A stretch of DNA of 13,352 bases, taken from JAHEDH01 sp965364515. Its GTDB lineage: Bacteria; Actinomycetota; Acidimicrobiia; Spongiisociales; ZC4RG35. Below the pieces are notes generated by a model. The model worked only from the letters and a program-made list of their open reading frames with translations. It had not been told where the DNA came from and searched no databases. The stretch lies in the NCBI GenBank assembly GCA_965364515.1, contig CBDTXZ010000075.1, positions 1-13,352 on the forward strand. Reading direction: 5' to 3'. The stretch's first letter is position 1. Every line of letters starts with the position of its first letter. Below are positions 6,915 to 13,283 of the stretch, piece by piece. The position numbers were made by a program, and so were the translations under genes.

Positions 6915-7572
6915 ACTCGCCGAGAGCGGCGCGGGCGGCAGCTTGTTGGGCTTCCTTCTTCGAGCGGCCCTCGCCGACCCCGACGACCTCACCCTCGACG
7001 CTGAGAGTCGCGACGAAGTGCTTCTGGTGGTCCGGCCCGGATCCCACGACGTCGTATTCGGGTCTCAGGCCTCGGGCTGCGAGGAGCTCCTGATACCGGG
7101 TCTTGTAGTCCCTCCGACCCGGGTCCTTGGCTTTCCGATCGACGATCTGCGCCCAATGGGCCATGACGACACGCCGTGCCTCGTCGATCCCCGAATCCAG
7201 ATAGACGGCGGCGATGACCGCCTCCATGGCGTCGGCCAGGATCGACTGCTTCTTCCGTCCCCCGGAAGCCAGCTCGCCCGAGCCCATCCGTACGAGCCGG
7301 CCCAGACCGAGCTCGCTTGCGACCTCCGCCAGCTGCGCGCCGCTCACGCACGAAGCCCGCACCTTTGCCATGTGGCCTTCGCTGAGGTAGGGGAACCGCT
7401 CGTAGAGATACTGGGTGACCGAGAACTGCAGGACTGCATCTCCCAGGAACTCCATCCGCTCGTTGTGCTCGATCCCGGCGTTCTCTGCGGTGAAGGAGCG
7501 GTGTGTGAGCGCCTTGTCCAGAAGAGAGGTGTCCTCGAACTCGTAGCCGAGTAACGCCGAGAAACCCTGCAT
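6913..7572 (-). CDS. rnc: Ribonuclease III
   Basis: This 219-residue double-strand-specific endoribonuclease processes rRNA precursors and structured mRNAs in the cytosol. The catalytic domain carries the signature NERMEFLGD (37-45), with Glu38, Glu41 and Asp45. The second acidic pair, Asp114 and Glu117, is in ILADAMEAVI. A complete double-stranded RNA-binding domain follows from about 154 to the end (DYKTRYQELL, then the KKEAQQAAARAAL helix). The ATG at 7572 overlaps the plsX stop codon by one base (TGATG), which implies translational coupling. In many Actinobacteria rnc is followed by mutM and smc. Here the block ends and a convergent RDD gene comes next. Confidence 0.97.
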   Translation of the reverse strand: MQGFSALLGYEFEDTSLLDKALTHRSFTAENAGIEHNERMEFLGDAVLQFSVTQYLYERFPYLSEGHMAKVRASCVSGAQLAEVASELGLGRLVRMGSGELASGGRKKQSILADAMEAVIAAVYLDSGIDEARRVVMAHWAQIVDRKAKDPGRRDYKTRYQELLAARGLRPEYDVVGSGPDHQKHFVATLSVEGEVVGVGEGRSKKEAQQAAARAALGE

Positions 7573-8543
7573 CAGGAAGAGATCAACTCGCGGACTCGTT
7601 GCACCAGGCCGCGCTCGGCCCCATCCGCAGCCATCCGGACCGCATTCGAGATGGCCCTTCGCTTGGAGCTCCCGTGCGCGATCACGACCACGCCCTTGGC
7701 CCCGATGAGATGCGCTCCGCCGACCGACTCGTAGTCGAGCCGGTCCTTGATGTTCATCAGCGCAGGGGCGAGCGCCCGCTTCAGCTCCGGGTCGATGTCG
7801 CTGATCTCTTGCATGATGAGCTGGTTGATGAGGGCCGCAGCGCCTTCCACCGTCTTGAGGAAGACATTCCCGGTGAACCCGTCCGTCACGATGACGTCGG
7901 CCGCACCGGTGGCGATGTCGCGTCCCTCCACATTGCCGATGAAGTTGAGCGCGCTGCGCTCGAGCAGTTCGTAGGTGGCTCGGTCGAGCGGTCGACCTTT
8001 CGACTTCTCTTCGCCGATGTTGAGTAGCCCGACCCGGGCACGGTCTGCCCCGAAGTAGATCTCGGCCATGGCAGCGCCCATCTCGGCGAACTGGAGGAGA
8101 TGCTCCGGCTTGACCTCCGGGTTGGCTCCGGAATCGAGCATCACGGTCGGGCTCGAGGGAGTCGGGAAGATCGATGCGATCGAGGGACGGAGAACGCCTT
8201 CGATACGCCCCACGATGATCGCCGCAGACGCCATCGCAGCACCGGTCGACCCGGCGGAGACAAAACCGTCAACCTTGCCCTCACGAACCAGACGGGCGGC
8301 GATGGCCACCGAGCTGTCGGGCTTCTCCCGGATGGCGCGCCCGGGATCGTCTCCCATTTCGACGACTTCGCGCGCTTCGACGATCTCACCACCGAACCCG
8401 TGCTCGGAGGCGAGCGGTCTCAGTTGGTCGGGGTCACCCACAAGGACGACTTCGACGCCATGGGCCGCAGCCAACGCAGCTCCGGCAACGATTTCGCCGG
8501 GTGCATGGTCGCCGCCCATGGCGTCGAGTGCGATTCGTGCCAT
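7572..8543 (-). CDS. plsX: Phosphate acyltransferase PlsX
   Basis: This 323-residue protein makes acyl-phosphate from acyl-ACP, feeding PlsY in phospholipid synthesis at the membrane surface. It starts with the family hallmark ALDAMGGDHAP. It also contains GFVSAGSTGAAM, MLDSGANPEVKPEHLLQFA and DVIVTDGFTGNVFLKTVEG, all typical of PlsX, and it is full length. The ATG at 8543 follows the rpmF stop codon by three bases. The rpmF-plsX pairing is the order seen in Firmicutes and Proteobacteria. fabD, fabG and acpP, which often separate plsX from rnc, are absent. Confidence 0.97.
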   Translation of the reverse strand: MARIALDAMGGDHAPGEIVAGAALAAAHGVEVVLVGDPDQLRPLASEHGFGGEIVEAREVVEMGDDPGRAIREKPDSSVAIAARLVREGKVDGFVSAGSTGAAMASAAIIVGRIEGVLRPSIASIFPTPSSPTVMLDSGANPEVKPEHLLQFAEMGAAMAEIYFGADRARVGLLNIGEEKSKGRPLDRATYELLERSALNFIGNVEGRDIATGAADVIVTDGFTGNVFLKTVEGAAALINQLIMQEISDIDPELKRALAPALMNIKDRLDYESVGGAHLIGAKGVVVIAHGSSKRRAISNAVRMAADGAERGLVQRVRELISS

Positions 8544-8546
8544 CGG

Positions 8547-8723
8547 TCAGTCGGTCGCGACGACTTCTCGGCCGTTGTAGGTTCCGCACTCGGGACACGC
8601 ACGGTGCGGGAGCTTGGAGCTCTTGCACTGCGGGCACGTCGACAGGGTCGGCTTCGAGATCTTCCATTGCGCCTTGCGCTGCCGCGTACGGCTACGCGAC
8701 ATCTTCTTCTTGGGCACCGCCAT
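8547..8723 (-). CDS. rpmF: 50S ribosomal protein L32
   Basis: This 58-residue basic ribosomal protein begins MAVPKKKMSRSRTRQRKAQW, the standard L32 start. It keeps both zinc-ribbon pairs, CPQC and CPEC, so this is the zinc-binding form. The real start is the ATG at 8723. It is preceded by GAGGAG at a good distance, whereas reading further upstream gives non-conserved sequence. It lies 127 bases downstream of the YceD gene and three bases before plsX. Confidence 0.97.
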   Translation of the reverse strand: MAVPKKKMSRSRTRQRKAQWKISKPTLSTCPQCKSSKLPHRACPECGTYNGREVVATD

Positions 8724-8850
8724 GGTGCTGGCTCCTCGGTAGAGAACACTGAACTTCGCAGAGAAGGCGACCGAACGCGTCAGATGGTTCAGGTCTCCCG
8801 ACATTCAAGCGGATCCCGGCCGCCGTGGCAAAAGCGACGCTCGAACCGAT

Positions 8851-9345
8851 TCAGCTCTCGAAGAGGTCCTTCAGCACTGCGAACGGAGAATCGGCATCGT
8901 CGTCGTGCCCGTCACACGGGTCGGTGTTGAGATTGGCTCCGCAGGTCGGACAGAGACCACGACAGTCTGGCCGACACACGGGCACGATCGGAAGCGACAA
9001 CGTCACCTCGTCGTGAATGGCAGGCTCGAGGTCGACCCACGAACCGTTCTCCACCCACATCTCGTCATCGGCGTCCTGCGGCTCATGGCGAAAGACCTGC
9101 TCGAACGGAACCGTGAGCGTCTCGGTGTTGACGTCGAGACACCGGTTGCAGCTCAAGTCGGCCTCGACGGTCACATCTCCCCTGGCCACCAGCCCGTCTG
9201 AGAGCGAACGGAGTGTGGCATCGAAACCCGCTTCGCCGTGCACGGCTGCATTGGTGAGGTCGATGTCGAGCCGGATGACGCCGGATTCGCTTCGTGACGA
9301 TCCCGGCTTGGCCAGCAGGTCTGAGACGAGGACTCGGTGTGACAT
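8851..9345 (-). CDS. YceD/DUF177 family protein, Cys-rich
   Basis: This 164-residue member of the YceD family is linked to 23S rRNA accumulation in bacteria and plants. The two conserved cysteine clusters are present: CNRC at 66-69, and CRPDCRGLCPTCGANLN starting at 124 (Cys124, 128, 132, 135). An extra Cys144 and an Asp/His-rich tail (DGHDDDADSP) follow. The clusters look able to bind zinc. It lies upstream of rpmF, the conserved place for this family. The start is ATG at 9345. Translation could in theory run from further upstream, but that part has no family character. A TACGAT hexamer ends six bases before this ATG, so a leaderless message is possible. Confidence 0.92.
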   Translation of the reverse strand: MSHRVLVSDLLAKPGSSRSESGVIRLDIDLTNAAVHGEAGFDATLRSLSDGLVARGDVTVEADLSCNRCLDVNTETLTVPFEQVFRHEPQDADDEMWVENGSWVDLEPAIHDEVTLSLPIVPVCRPDCRGLCPTCGANLNTDPCDGHDDDADSPFAVLKDLFES

Positions 9346-9351
9346 GGCCTC

Positions 9352-9357
9352 ATCGTA
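9352..9357 (-). promoter_or_regulatory. Candidate -10 element for yceD-rpmF-plsX-rnc
   Basis: TACGAT on the minus strand matches TAnnnT and ends six bases before the yceD start codon, which would put the transcription start on or next to the ATG. No good -35 hexamer is seen at 17-18 bases. The GAGG between it and the ATG is too close to be a normal ribosome site. Confidence 0.4.
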
Positions 9358-9487
9358 CGGTGATTCGGATGATTTCCGGCCGTCGGGCACCGCAACGGAT
9401 TGATGAACCCACGGCCGGCATCTCAGGTTGCCACGAGCGATCTCGCACAACAACTGACGGATCCACGACACACCCTCGGATCATTTC

Positions 9488-9516
9488 TTGCAGTACGAGA
9501 TCGGGGCTGATACATA
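9488..9516 (+). promoter_or_regulatory. Candidate promoter for the orphan lipoprotein gene
   Basis: TTGCAG (9488-9493) and TACATA (9511-9516) are separated by 17 bases. The start codon at 9523 lies seven bases after the second hexamer, so the transcript would begin at the ATG. No Shine-Dalgarno sequence precedes the gene, in agreement with this. The -10 lacks the usual final T. Confidence 0.35.
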
Positions 9517-9522
9517 CCGGGC

Positions 9523-10014
9523 ATGAAGTTGCGGAGGCTGGCGGGTGCGTTGCTCGTGCTCACGATTGCGTGCACAGGCGACGGCGCAATGGGTGTGCAC
9601 GACTACGCAGATCACATGAACGAGACGGAATCCGCGTTCGAGGACGCTCTCGAGCGAGAGATCCGCGAGCATCCAGACATACGTGACGTCTATCCGCTCG
9701 GTGGTGACCTGGTCGGGGCAAACCTCCTGTTTCAACTCATGGAGCGGCGGCTGTCGGGTTGGCAGAGCGCAGCACCTCCCGAGGAGTTCGCCGATCTGCA
9801 TGCTTCACTCGTCTCTGCGATGACCGAAGTGCAGCGTCAGGTTGGTGAGTATCTGCTCGATGAGTCGATGTCGAACCCGGACTTCCACGTCGAGAGCATC
9901 GAGACCGAGGTCCGGGAGTCGCTCACCTCAGCCACGTCGGCGTGCTTGGCCCTTCAGCGGGCACTCGAAGGGACTGGCGCGGAAATCGTGTTCGCCAACG
10001 GCTGCGACATCTGA
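9523..10014 (+). CDS. Small secreted lipoprotein of unknown function
   Basis: This 163-residue protein is not recognised as any known family. It has a basic start (MKLRR), a hydrophobic core and a lipobox, TIAC, with Cys17, so it is probably exported and lipid-anchored on the outer face of the membrane. The mature part is acidic and mostly helical in pattern (ADHMNETESAFEDALERE, a central FQLMERRLSGWQ, and LHASLVSAMTEVQRQVGEYL). Three further cysteines or near-terminal features are limited: one Cys in SACLALQ and one in the terminal NGCDI, which could form a disulphide. It lies 33 bases upstream of pgm but pgm has its own promoter-like site, so joint function is not implied. Base composition is like the neighbours. 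Confidence 0.75.
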   Translation: MKLRRLAGALLVLTIACTGDGAMGVHDYADHMNETESAFEDALEREIREHPDIRDVYPLGGDLVGANLLFQLMERRLSGWQSAAPPEEFADLHASLVSAMTEVQRQVGEYLLDESMSNPDFHVESIETEVRESLTSATSACLALQRALEGTGAEIVFANGCDI

Positions 10015-10040
10015 CCAGGACCGGGTCCGTCACCTATGCT
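10011..10040 (+). promoter_or_regulatory. Candidate leaderless promoter of pgm
   Basis: CTGACC (10011-10016, four of six matches to TTGACA, overlapping the lipoprotein stop codon) and TATGCT (10035-10040, TAnnnT) are 18 bases apart. The ATG at 10048 lies seven bases after the second hexamer. This would place the transcription start on the codon that also aligns with the N-terminus of E. coli Pgm. Confidence 0.5.
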
Positions 10041-10047
10041 CGACTCG

Positions 10048-11688
10048 ATGCACGATCGAGCGGGACAGCCGGCTGCGAATGACGATTTGATCGACGTGGC
10101 GCACCTCGTCACCTCCTACTACTCGGGCCACCCCGACCCCGGCGAGGTCTCACAACGCGTGGCGTTCGGGACGTCCGGCCACCGGGGTTCGAGCCTCGAC
10201 ACCGCGTTCAACGAGCTGCACATCGCAGCGACGACACGAGCGATCATCGACTACCGACAGATCAAACGGATCAGCGGACCGTTGTTCATCGGCCGCGACA
10301 CCCACGCACTGTCGGAGCCGGCTTGGGTGACGGCGCTCGAGGTCCTGGCCGCCAGCGGCATCACCGTCATGATCGACGCCCAGGATCGGTACACGCCCAC
10401 CCCGGCAGTCTCGCACGCGATTCTCCGGCACAACGACGGAAGAACGGACGGGGACTCCGGACGGGCGGACGGAATCGTGATCACGCCGTCCCACAATCCT
10501 CCTTCCGATGGCGGGTTCAAATACAACCCCCCACACGGAGGGCCCGCCGACAGTGACGCCACCACGTGGATCGCCAACCGCGCCAACCAATTGATGACGA
10601 CCCCGAACGCCATCGCACGGGTCTCGCTGGCAACGGCGCTGTCGAAGCCGACCACGCACCGCTACGACTTCCTCGGTACCTACGTCGACGACCTCGACTC
10701 GGTGCTCGCCATGGACACGATCAGCTCGGTCGGGGTGACGATCGGCGCCGACCCGCTCGGGGGCGCTGCCGTCGACTACTGGTCCCGGATCGCGGAGAGA
10801 TGGGATCTCGATCTCACGGTGGTCAACCCACTCGTCGACCCGACCTGGAGATTCATGACCCTCGACTGGGACGGCAAGATCCGCATGGACTGCTCGTCTC
10901 CCTACGCCATGGCGTCGCTCATCGAGCAGAAGGACCGATTCGAGATCGCCACTGGCAACGACGCGGACGCCGACCGCCACGGAATCGTCACGCCCGACGC
11001 CGGGTTGATGAACCCGAACCACTTCCTCGCAGTGGCGATCGAGTATCTCTTCAGCCATCGGGACGACTGGCCAACGGACACGGCCGTGGGCAAGACGCTC
11101 GTGTCTTCGTCGATGATCGATCGGGTGGTCGGCGAACTGGGACGGCGACTCGTCGAGGTACCGGTGGGCTTCAAGTGGTTCGTACCCGGGTTGATCGACG
11201 GCTCGATCGGCTTCGGCGGCGAGGAGTCGGCCGGAGCCTCGTTCCTCCGGAGAGACGGGTCGACCTGGACGACCGACAAGGACGGGATCCTGCTGTGCCT
11301 GCTCGCGTCGGAGATCCTCGCTGTGACCGGTGAATCGCCCAGCGCCAGGTACCGGGCGATGACCGAACGCCACGGAGAGCCCGCCTACGAGCGGATCGAT
11401 GCGCCTGCCACCCGCAGCCAGAAGCAGCAACTCGCCGGACTCTCCCCAGAAGACGTCAAGGCGTCGCAACTCGCGGGAGACCCGATCACCGACGTGCTCA
11501 CGAATGCTCCCGGCAACGGGGCGGCGATCGGGGGCCTCAAGGTCACGACCGAGCACGCCTGGTTCGCTGCCCGACCGTCGGGCACCGAGGACGTGTACAA
11601 GATCTATGCCGAGAGCTTCAAGGGCCCCGAGCACCTCGCGGGCGTACAACAAGCCGCCAAGGATCTGGTCGATCTGGCGCTCGGCTGA
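10048..11688 (+). CDS. pgm: Phosphoglucomutase, alpha-D-glucose-specific
   Basis: This 546-residue cytosolic enzyme interconverts glucose 1-phosphate and glucose 6-phosphate, linking glycolysis to glycogen, trehalose and cell-wall sugar precursors. The phosphoserine loop TPSHNP has Ser148. The Mg site NDADADRHG has Asp305, Asp307 and Asp309. The sugar loop is GEESAGASF (391-399) and the phosphate loop is RPSGTEDVYK (509-518). It is strongly like E. coli Pgm throughout and has the same length, including the N-terminal HDRAGQPA that corresponds to HNRAGQPA in E. coli. That match is why the ATG at 10048 is preferred over the upstream in-frame ATG at 10036, which lies inside the likely -10. It stands alone between a lipoprotein gene and a cold-shock gene. 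Confidence 0.96.
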   Translation: MHDRAGQPAANDDLIDVAHLVTSYYSGHPDPGEVSQRVAFGTSGHRGSSLDTAFNELHIAATTRAIIDYRQIKRISGPLFIGRDTHALSEPAWVTALEVLAASGITVMIDAQDRYTPTPAVSHAILRHNDGRTDGDSGRADGIVITPSHNPPSDGGFKYNPPHGGPADSDATTWIANRANQLMTTPNAIARVSLATALSKPTTHRYDFLGTYVDDLDSVLAMDTISSVGVTIGADPLGGAAVDYWSRIAERWDLDLTVVNPLVDPTWRFMTLDWDGKIRMDCSSPYAMASLIEQKDRFEIATGNDADADRHGIVTPDAGLMNPNHFLAVAIEYLFSHRDDWPTDTAVGKTLVSSSMIDRVVGELGRRLVEVPVGFKWFVPGLIDGSIGFGGEESAGASFLRRDGSTWTTDKDGILLCLLASEILAVTGESPSARYRAMTERHGEPAYERIDAPATRSQKQQLAGLSPEDVKASQLAGDPITDVLTNAPGNGAAIGGLKVTTEHAWFAARPSGTEDVYKIYAESFKGPEHLAGVQQAAKDLVDLALG

Positions 11689-11722
11689 CGAGGGAGATCT
11701 ACGTCTTCGGCCGGATACCACG

Positions 11723-11728
11723 TACACT
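11723..11728 (+). promoter_or_regulatory. Candidate -10 element of the cold-shock gene
   Basis: TACACT matches TAnnnT and would give a leader of about 47 bases before the ATG at 11782. No clear -35 is seen. A leader of this kind is usual for cold-shock mRNAs. Confidence 0.35.
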
Positions 11729-11736
11729 GGTCGGGT

Positions 11737-11759
11737 CGGAATGCCAGAAGGGCAGTCCG
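11737..11759 (+). promoter_or_regulatory. Hairpin in the cold-shock mRNA leader
   Basis: CGGA-A-TGCC (11737-11745) pairs with GGCA-G-TCCG (11751-11759) around AGAAG, with one A-G mismatch. It is immediately followed by a purine-rich tract, AGAAGTAGAAAGA. Regulation by temperature through this leader is plausible but inferred. Confidence 0.35.
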
Positions 11760-11781
11760 GAGAAGTAGAAAGATATCTGCA

Positions 11782-11982
11782 ATGGCAATTGGTACCGTCA
11801 AGTTCTTCAACAACGACAAGGGATTTGGTTTCATCTCCCGTGAAGACGGCGACGACATTTTCGTACACTTTTCGAACATCGTGGGCGACGGACATCGCTC
11901 GCTGTCCGATGGGCAGCAGGTCGAGTTCGAGATCGGCCCAGGTCGCAAGGGCGACGAGGCGAAGAACGTCCGCCCGCTCTGA
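11782..11982 (+). CDS. Cold-shock domain protein (CspA family)
   Basis: This 66-residue single-domain RNA chaperone is full length. It has both RNA-binding motifs, KGFGFI and DIFVHFS, in the usual order after MAIGTVKFFN. The tail RKGDEAKNVRPL is normal for actinobacterial members. The start region (11760-11840) is visibly more AT-rich than its surroundings, a frequent feature of cold-shock genes. Only weak purine-rich sequence lies upstream (AGAAAGA, about nine bases away). The gene is single, 93 bases downstream of pgm, with its own promoter candidate and a strong terminator. Confidence 0.95.
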   Translation: MAIGTVKFFNNDKGFGFISREDGDDIFVHFSNIVGDGHRSLSDGQQVEFEIGPGRKGDEAKNVRPL

Positions 11983-12006
11983 ACCTTTCAGCGCTCTAGA
12001 CGCAGC

Positions 12007-12033
12007 AAAGCCGCCGGCAACCCCGGCGGCTTT
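12007..12033. terminator. Intrinsic terminator after the cold-shock gene
   Basis: A perfect 11-bp GC-rich stem (AAAGCCGCCGG, 12007-12017, with 12023-12033) has the loop CAACC. The right arm ends in TTT and continues TCTCG. It begins 24 bases after the csp stop codon. On the minus strand the same stem also ends in TTT, so it may stop transcripts from both directions. Confidence 0.85.
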
Positions 12034-12044
12034 CTCGTTGGGGC

Positions 12045-12269
12045 AGGTGTCCCCCAGCTTGCTGGGGGAAAGTCCCTGCGAACCGCCCTGACGTCGCGAC
12101 GATCACCGGTGAACCCGAGGAAGGTGCCCGCCTCGACGGGCGGTTCGGAGGTAGGGGGCCACCTCCAATCGAGCCTGCACCGCGTTTTGGGGTCCACTCG
12201 AAGTCGACCCGTCCCTCCCGCCTCGTTCCTCGGCGGCAGGGACCTTTCCCCACTACGTGGGGAACACCT
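12045..12269. repeat. Non-coding element with terminal inverted repeats that each fold into a hairpin (REPIN/MITE-like or structured RNA)
   Basis: The left end (12045-12079) reads AGGTGT, a 7-bp hairpin (TCCCCCA/TGGGGGA), then AAAGTCCCTGC. The right end (12236-12269), read on the minus strand, has AGGTGT, a 7-bp hairpin (TTCCCCA/TGGGGAA), then AGGTCCCTGC. Between the two ends, the second pair of the hairpin is C-G on the left and T-A on the right, a compensatory change. The interior is nearly all foldable. Stems: 12079-12088 with 12138-12147; GGAGGT/ACCTCC at 12147-12166; GGGTC/GACCC at 12190-12210; and GTCCCT-CCGCC with GGCGG-AGGGAC at 12211-12243. The end sequences GTCCCTGC and GCAGGGAC could also pair with each other across the element. 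No credible ORF, transposase or target duplication was seen. It is the only content of the 285-base gap between csp and the DivIVA-like gene besides the terminator. Confidence 0.7.
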
Positions 12270-12813
12270 ATAGCGGGACGTCGGGTGGGGCGGGGCGGGA
12301 GCGGTGGAGCTCTTCGCGGGCGGCGTGGGTGCGGGTGAGGAGCTCGGCCATCAGGCCCTCGATCTGCTCGAGCTGGTGCTCGATCTCGTCTTCGGCCTCG
12401 AGCCGGAGCTTGCGAGCCTCCCCCTCGGCACGACGCACGAGGATGTTCGCCTCCTCGACGGCCTCGGCGAGGATGTAGGACTCCGACACCAGCCGCTTGG
12501 ACTCGGCCTTGGCCCGTTCGAGGATCTCATGGGCCCGCTCGTTGGTCCTGGCGATGAACGCTTCGCGCTCCCGGACCATCCACCGGGCAGCTCGCAGCTC
12601 GTCCGGCAACTCGGCTCGAAGCCGTTCGAGCATGCCGACGAACTCGTCGCGGTCCACCAGGACGTTGTTGGAGAGCGGCATCGACTTCGCCTCCGCCAAG
12701 TAGGCGAGCATCTCGTCGATGAAGTCCTGGAGCTCGCCGAGATTCGTACGCTGCTGAGGCGCAGCCGCCAATGGTGGTGGCGTGCTCTCGTGTCCGTGTT
12801 CGCGATCAGTCAT
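12268..12813 (-). CDS. DivIVA/SepIVA-like coiled-coil protein
   Basis: This 181-residue soluble protein has a Pro-rich start (TPPPLAAAPQQ), a conserved-looking segment with DFIDEMLAYLAEAKSMPLSNNVLVDRDEF, and a long coiled coil from about 65 to 165 rich in Glu, Arg and Ala. The segment around PLSNNVLVDRDEF is typical of the small actinobacterial DivIVA-domain proteins next to coaD or yceD, whose mycobacterial member SepIVA acts in septation and cell-envelope assembly. The ATG at 12813 overlaps the coaD stop codon by four bases (ATGA). The stop codon TAG lies on the edge of the neighbouring inverted-repeat element, so the C-terminal end may have been set by that insertion. Confidence 0.8.
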   Translation of the reverse strand: MTDREHGHESTPPPLAAAPQQRTNLGELQDFIDEMLAYLAEAKSMPLSNNVLVDRDEFVGMLERLRAELPDELRAARWMVREREAFIARTNERAHEILERAKAESKRLVSESYILAEAVEEANILVRRAEGEARKLRLEAEDEIEHQLEQIEGLMAELLTRTHAAREELHRSRPAPPDVPL

Positions 12814-13283
12814 GACAGCTTCTCCTCGAGTGCCGCCGCCACGGGCGGGGGCACCAGGTCTCCCACGCTACCTCCCAGTCGGGCGACTTCACGGACAAGC
12901 GACGACGACACGAAACTCCAATCCGGGCTCGTTGGCATGAACACCGTCTCCATCCCGCGGAGATGGGAGTTCATCTGAGACATCTGAAGCTCGTAGTCGA
13001 AGTCCGACCCTGCTCGCAGGCCCTTCACCACCACGTCGACGTCCTGATCCGAGGCGAAGTCGACCAGCAGACCGTCGAACGATGCCATCTCGACGTTGTC
13101 ATGACCGTCGAGCGAGGCAGAGAGAAGATCGATTCGCTCGCTGAGCGTGAACAACGAGTTCTTGGAGGGGTTCGACACGACGGCGACGACCACACGGTCA
13201 TAGATGGCGGCGCACCGTCTGATGATGTCGATGTGACCGTTCGTCGGCGGGTCGAAACTCCCCGGGCACATGGCGGTCGTCAC
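12810..13283 (-). CDS. coaD: Pantetheine-phosphate adenylyltransferase
   Basis: This 157-residue enzyme makes dephospho-CoA from 4'-phosphopantetheine and ATP, the penultimate step of coenzyme A synthesis. The nucleotidyltransferase motif TNGH is at 14-17, after CPGSFDPP. The second ATP motif is VSSSLVREV near residues 124-132, close to the usual ISSTxVR. Length is standard. The start is GTG at 13283, preceded by AAGGAG at six bases; the later ATG (13271) would remove part of the first conserved strand. The GTG overlaps the rsmD stop codon (GTGA), and its own stop codon overlaps the next gene (ATGA). Confidence 0.97.
   Translation of the reverse strand: MTTAMCPGSFDPPTNGHIDIIRRCAAIYDRVVVAVVSNPSKNSLFTLSERIDLLSASLDGHDNVEMASFDGLLVDFASDQDVDVVVKGLRAGSDFDYELQMSQMNSHLRGMETVFMPTSPDWSFVSSSLVREVARLGGSVGDLVPPPVAAALEEKLS

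Noticed and set aside
9397..9441. Inverted GC-rich repeat (CCGGCCG/CGGCCGG type) between yceD and the lipoprotein gene.
   Set aside because: The arms are short, themselves palindromic and far apart, so this is easily due to base composition.
10150..11895. Long minus-strand open frame (581 codons) opposite pgm and csp.
   Set aside because: It is a shadow of pgm, which has every active-site motif; the antisense product is low-complexity and matches no family.
12064..12076. GGGGGAAAGTCC looks like the GAGGAAAGTCC block of RNase P RNA.
   Set aside because: None of the other conserved RNase P RNA blocks could be found in the following 250 bases, the gap is too short for a full rnpB, and the same block recurs inverted at the other end of the element.
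12046..12078. Resemblance of the element ends to type I-E CRISPR repeats (GTGTTCCCC...GGGGA).
   Set aside because: There are only two copies, in opposite orientation and with different palindrome centres; no spacers, repeat periodicity or cas genes are present.
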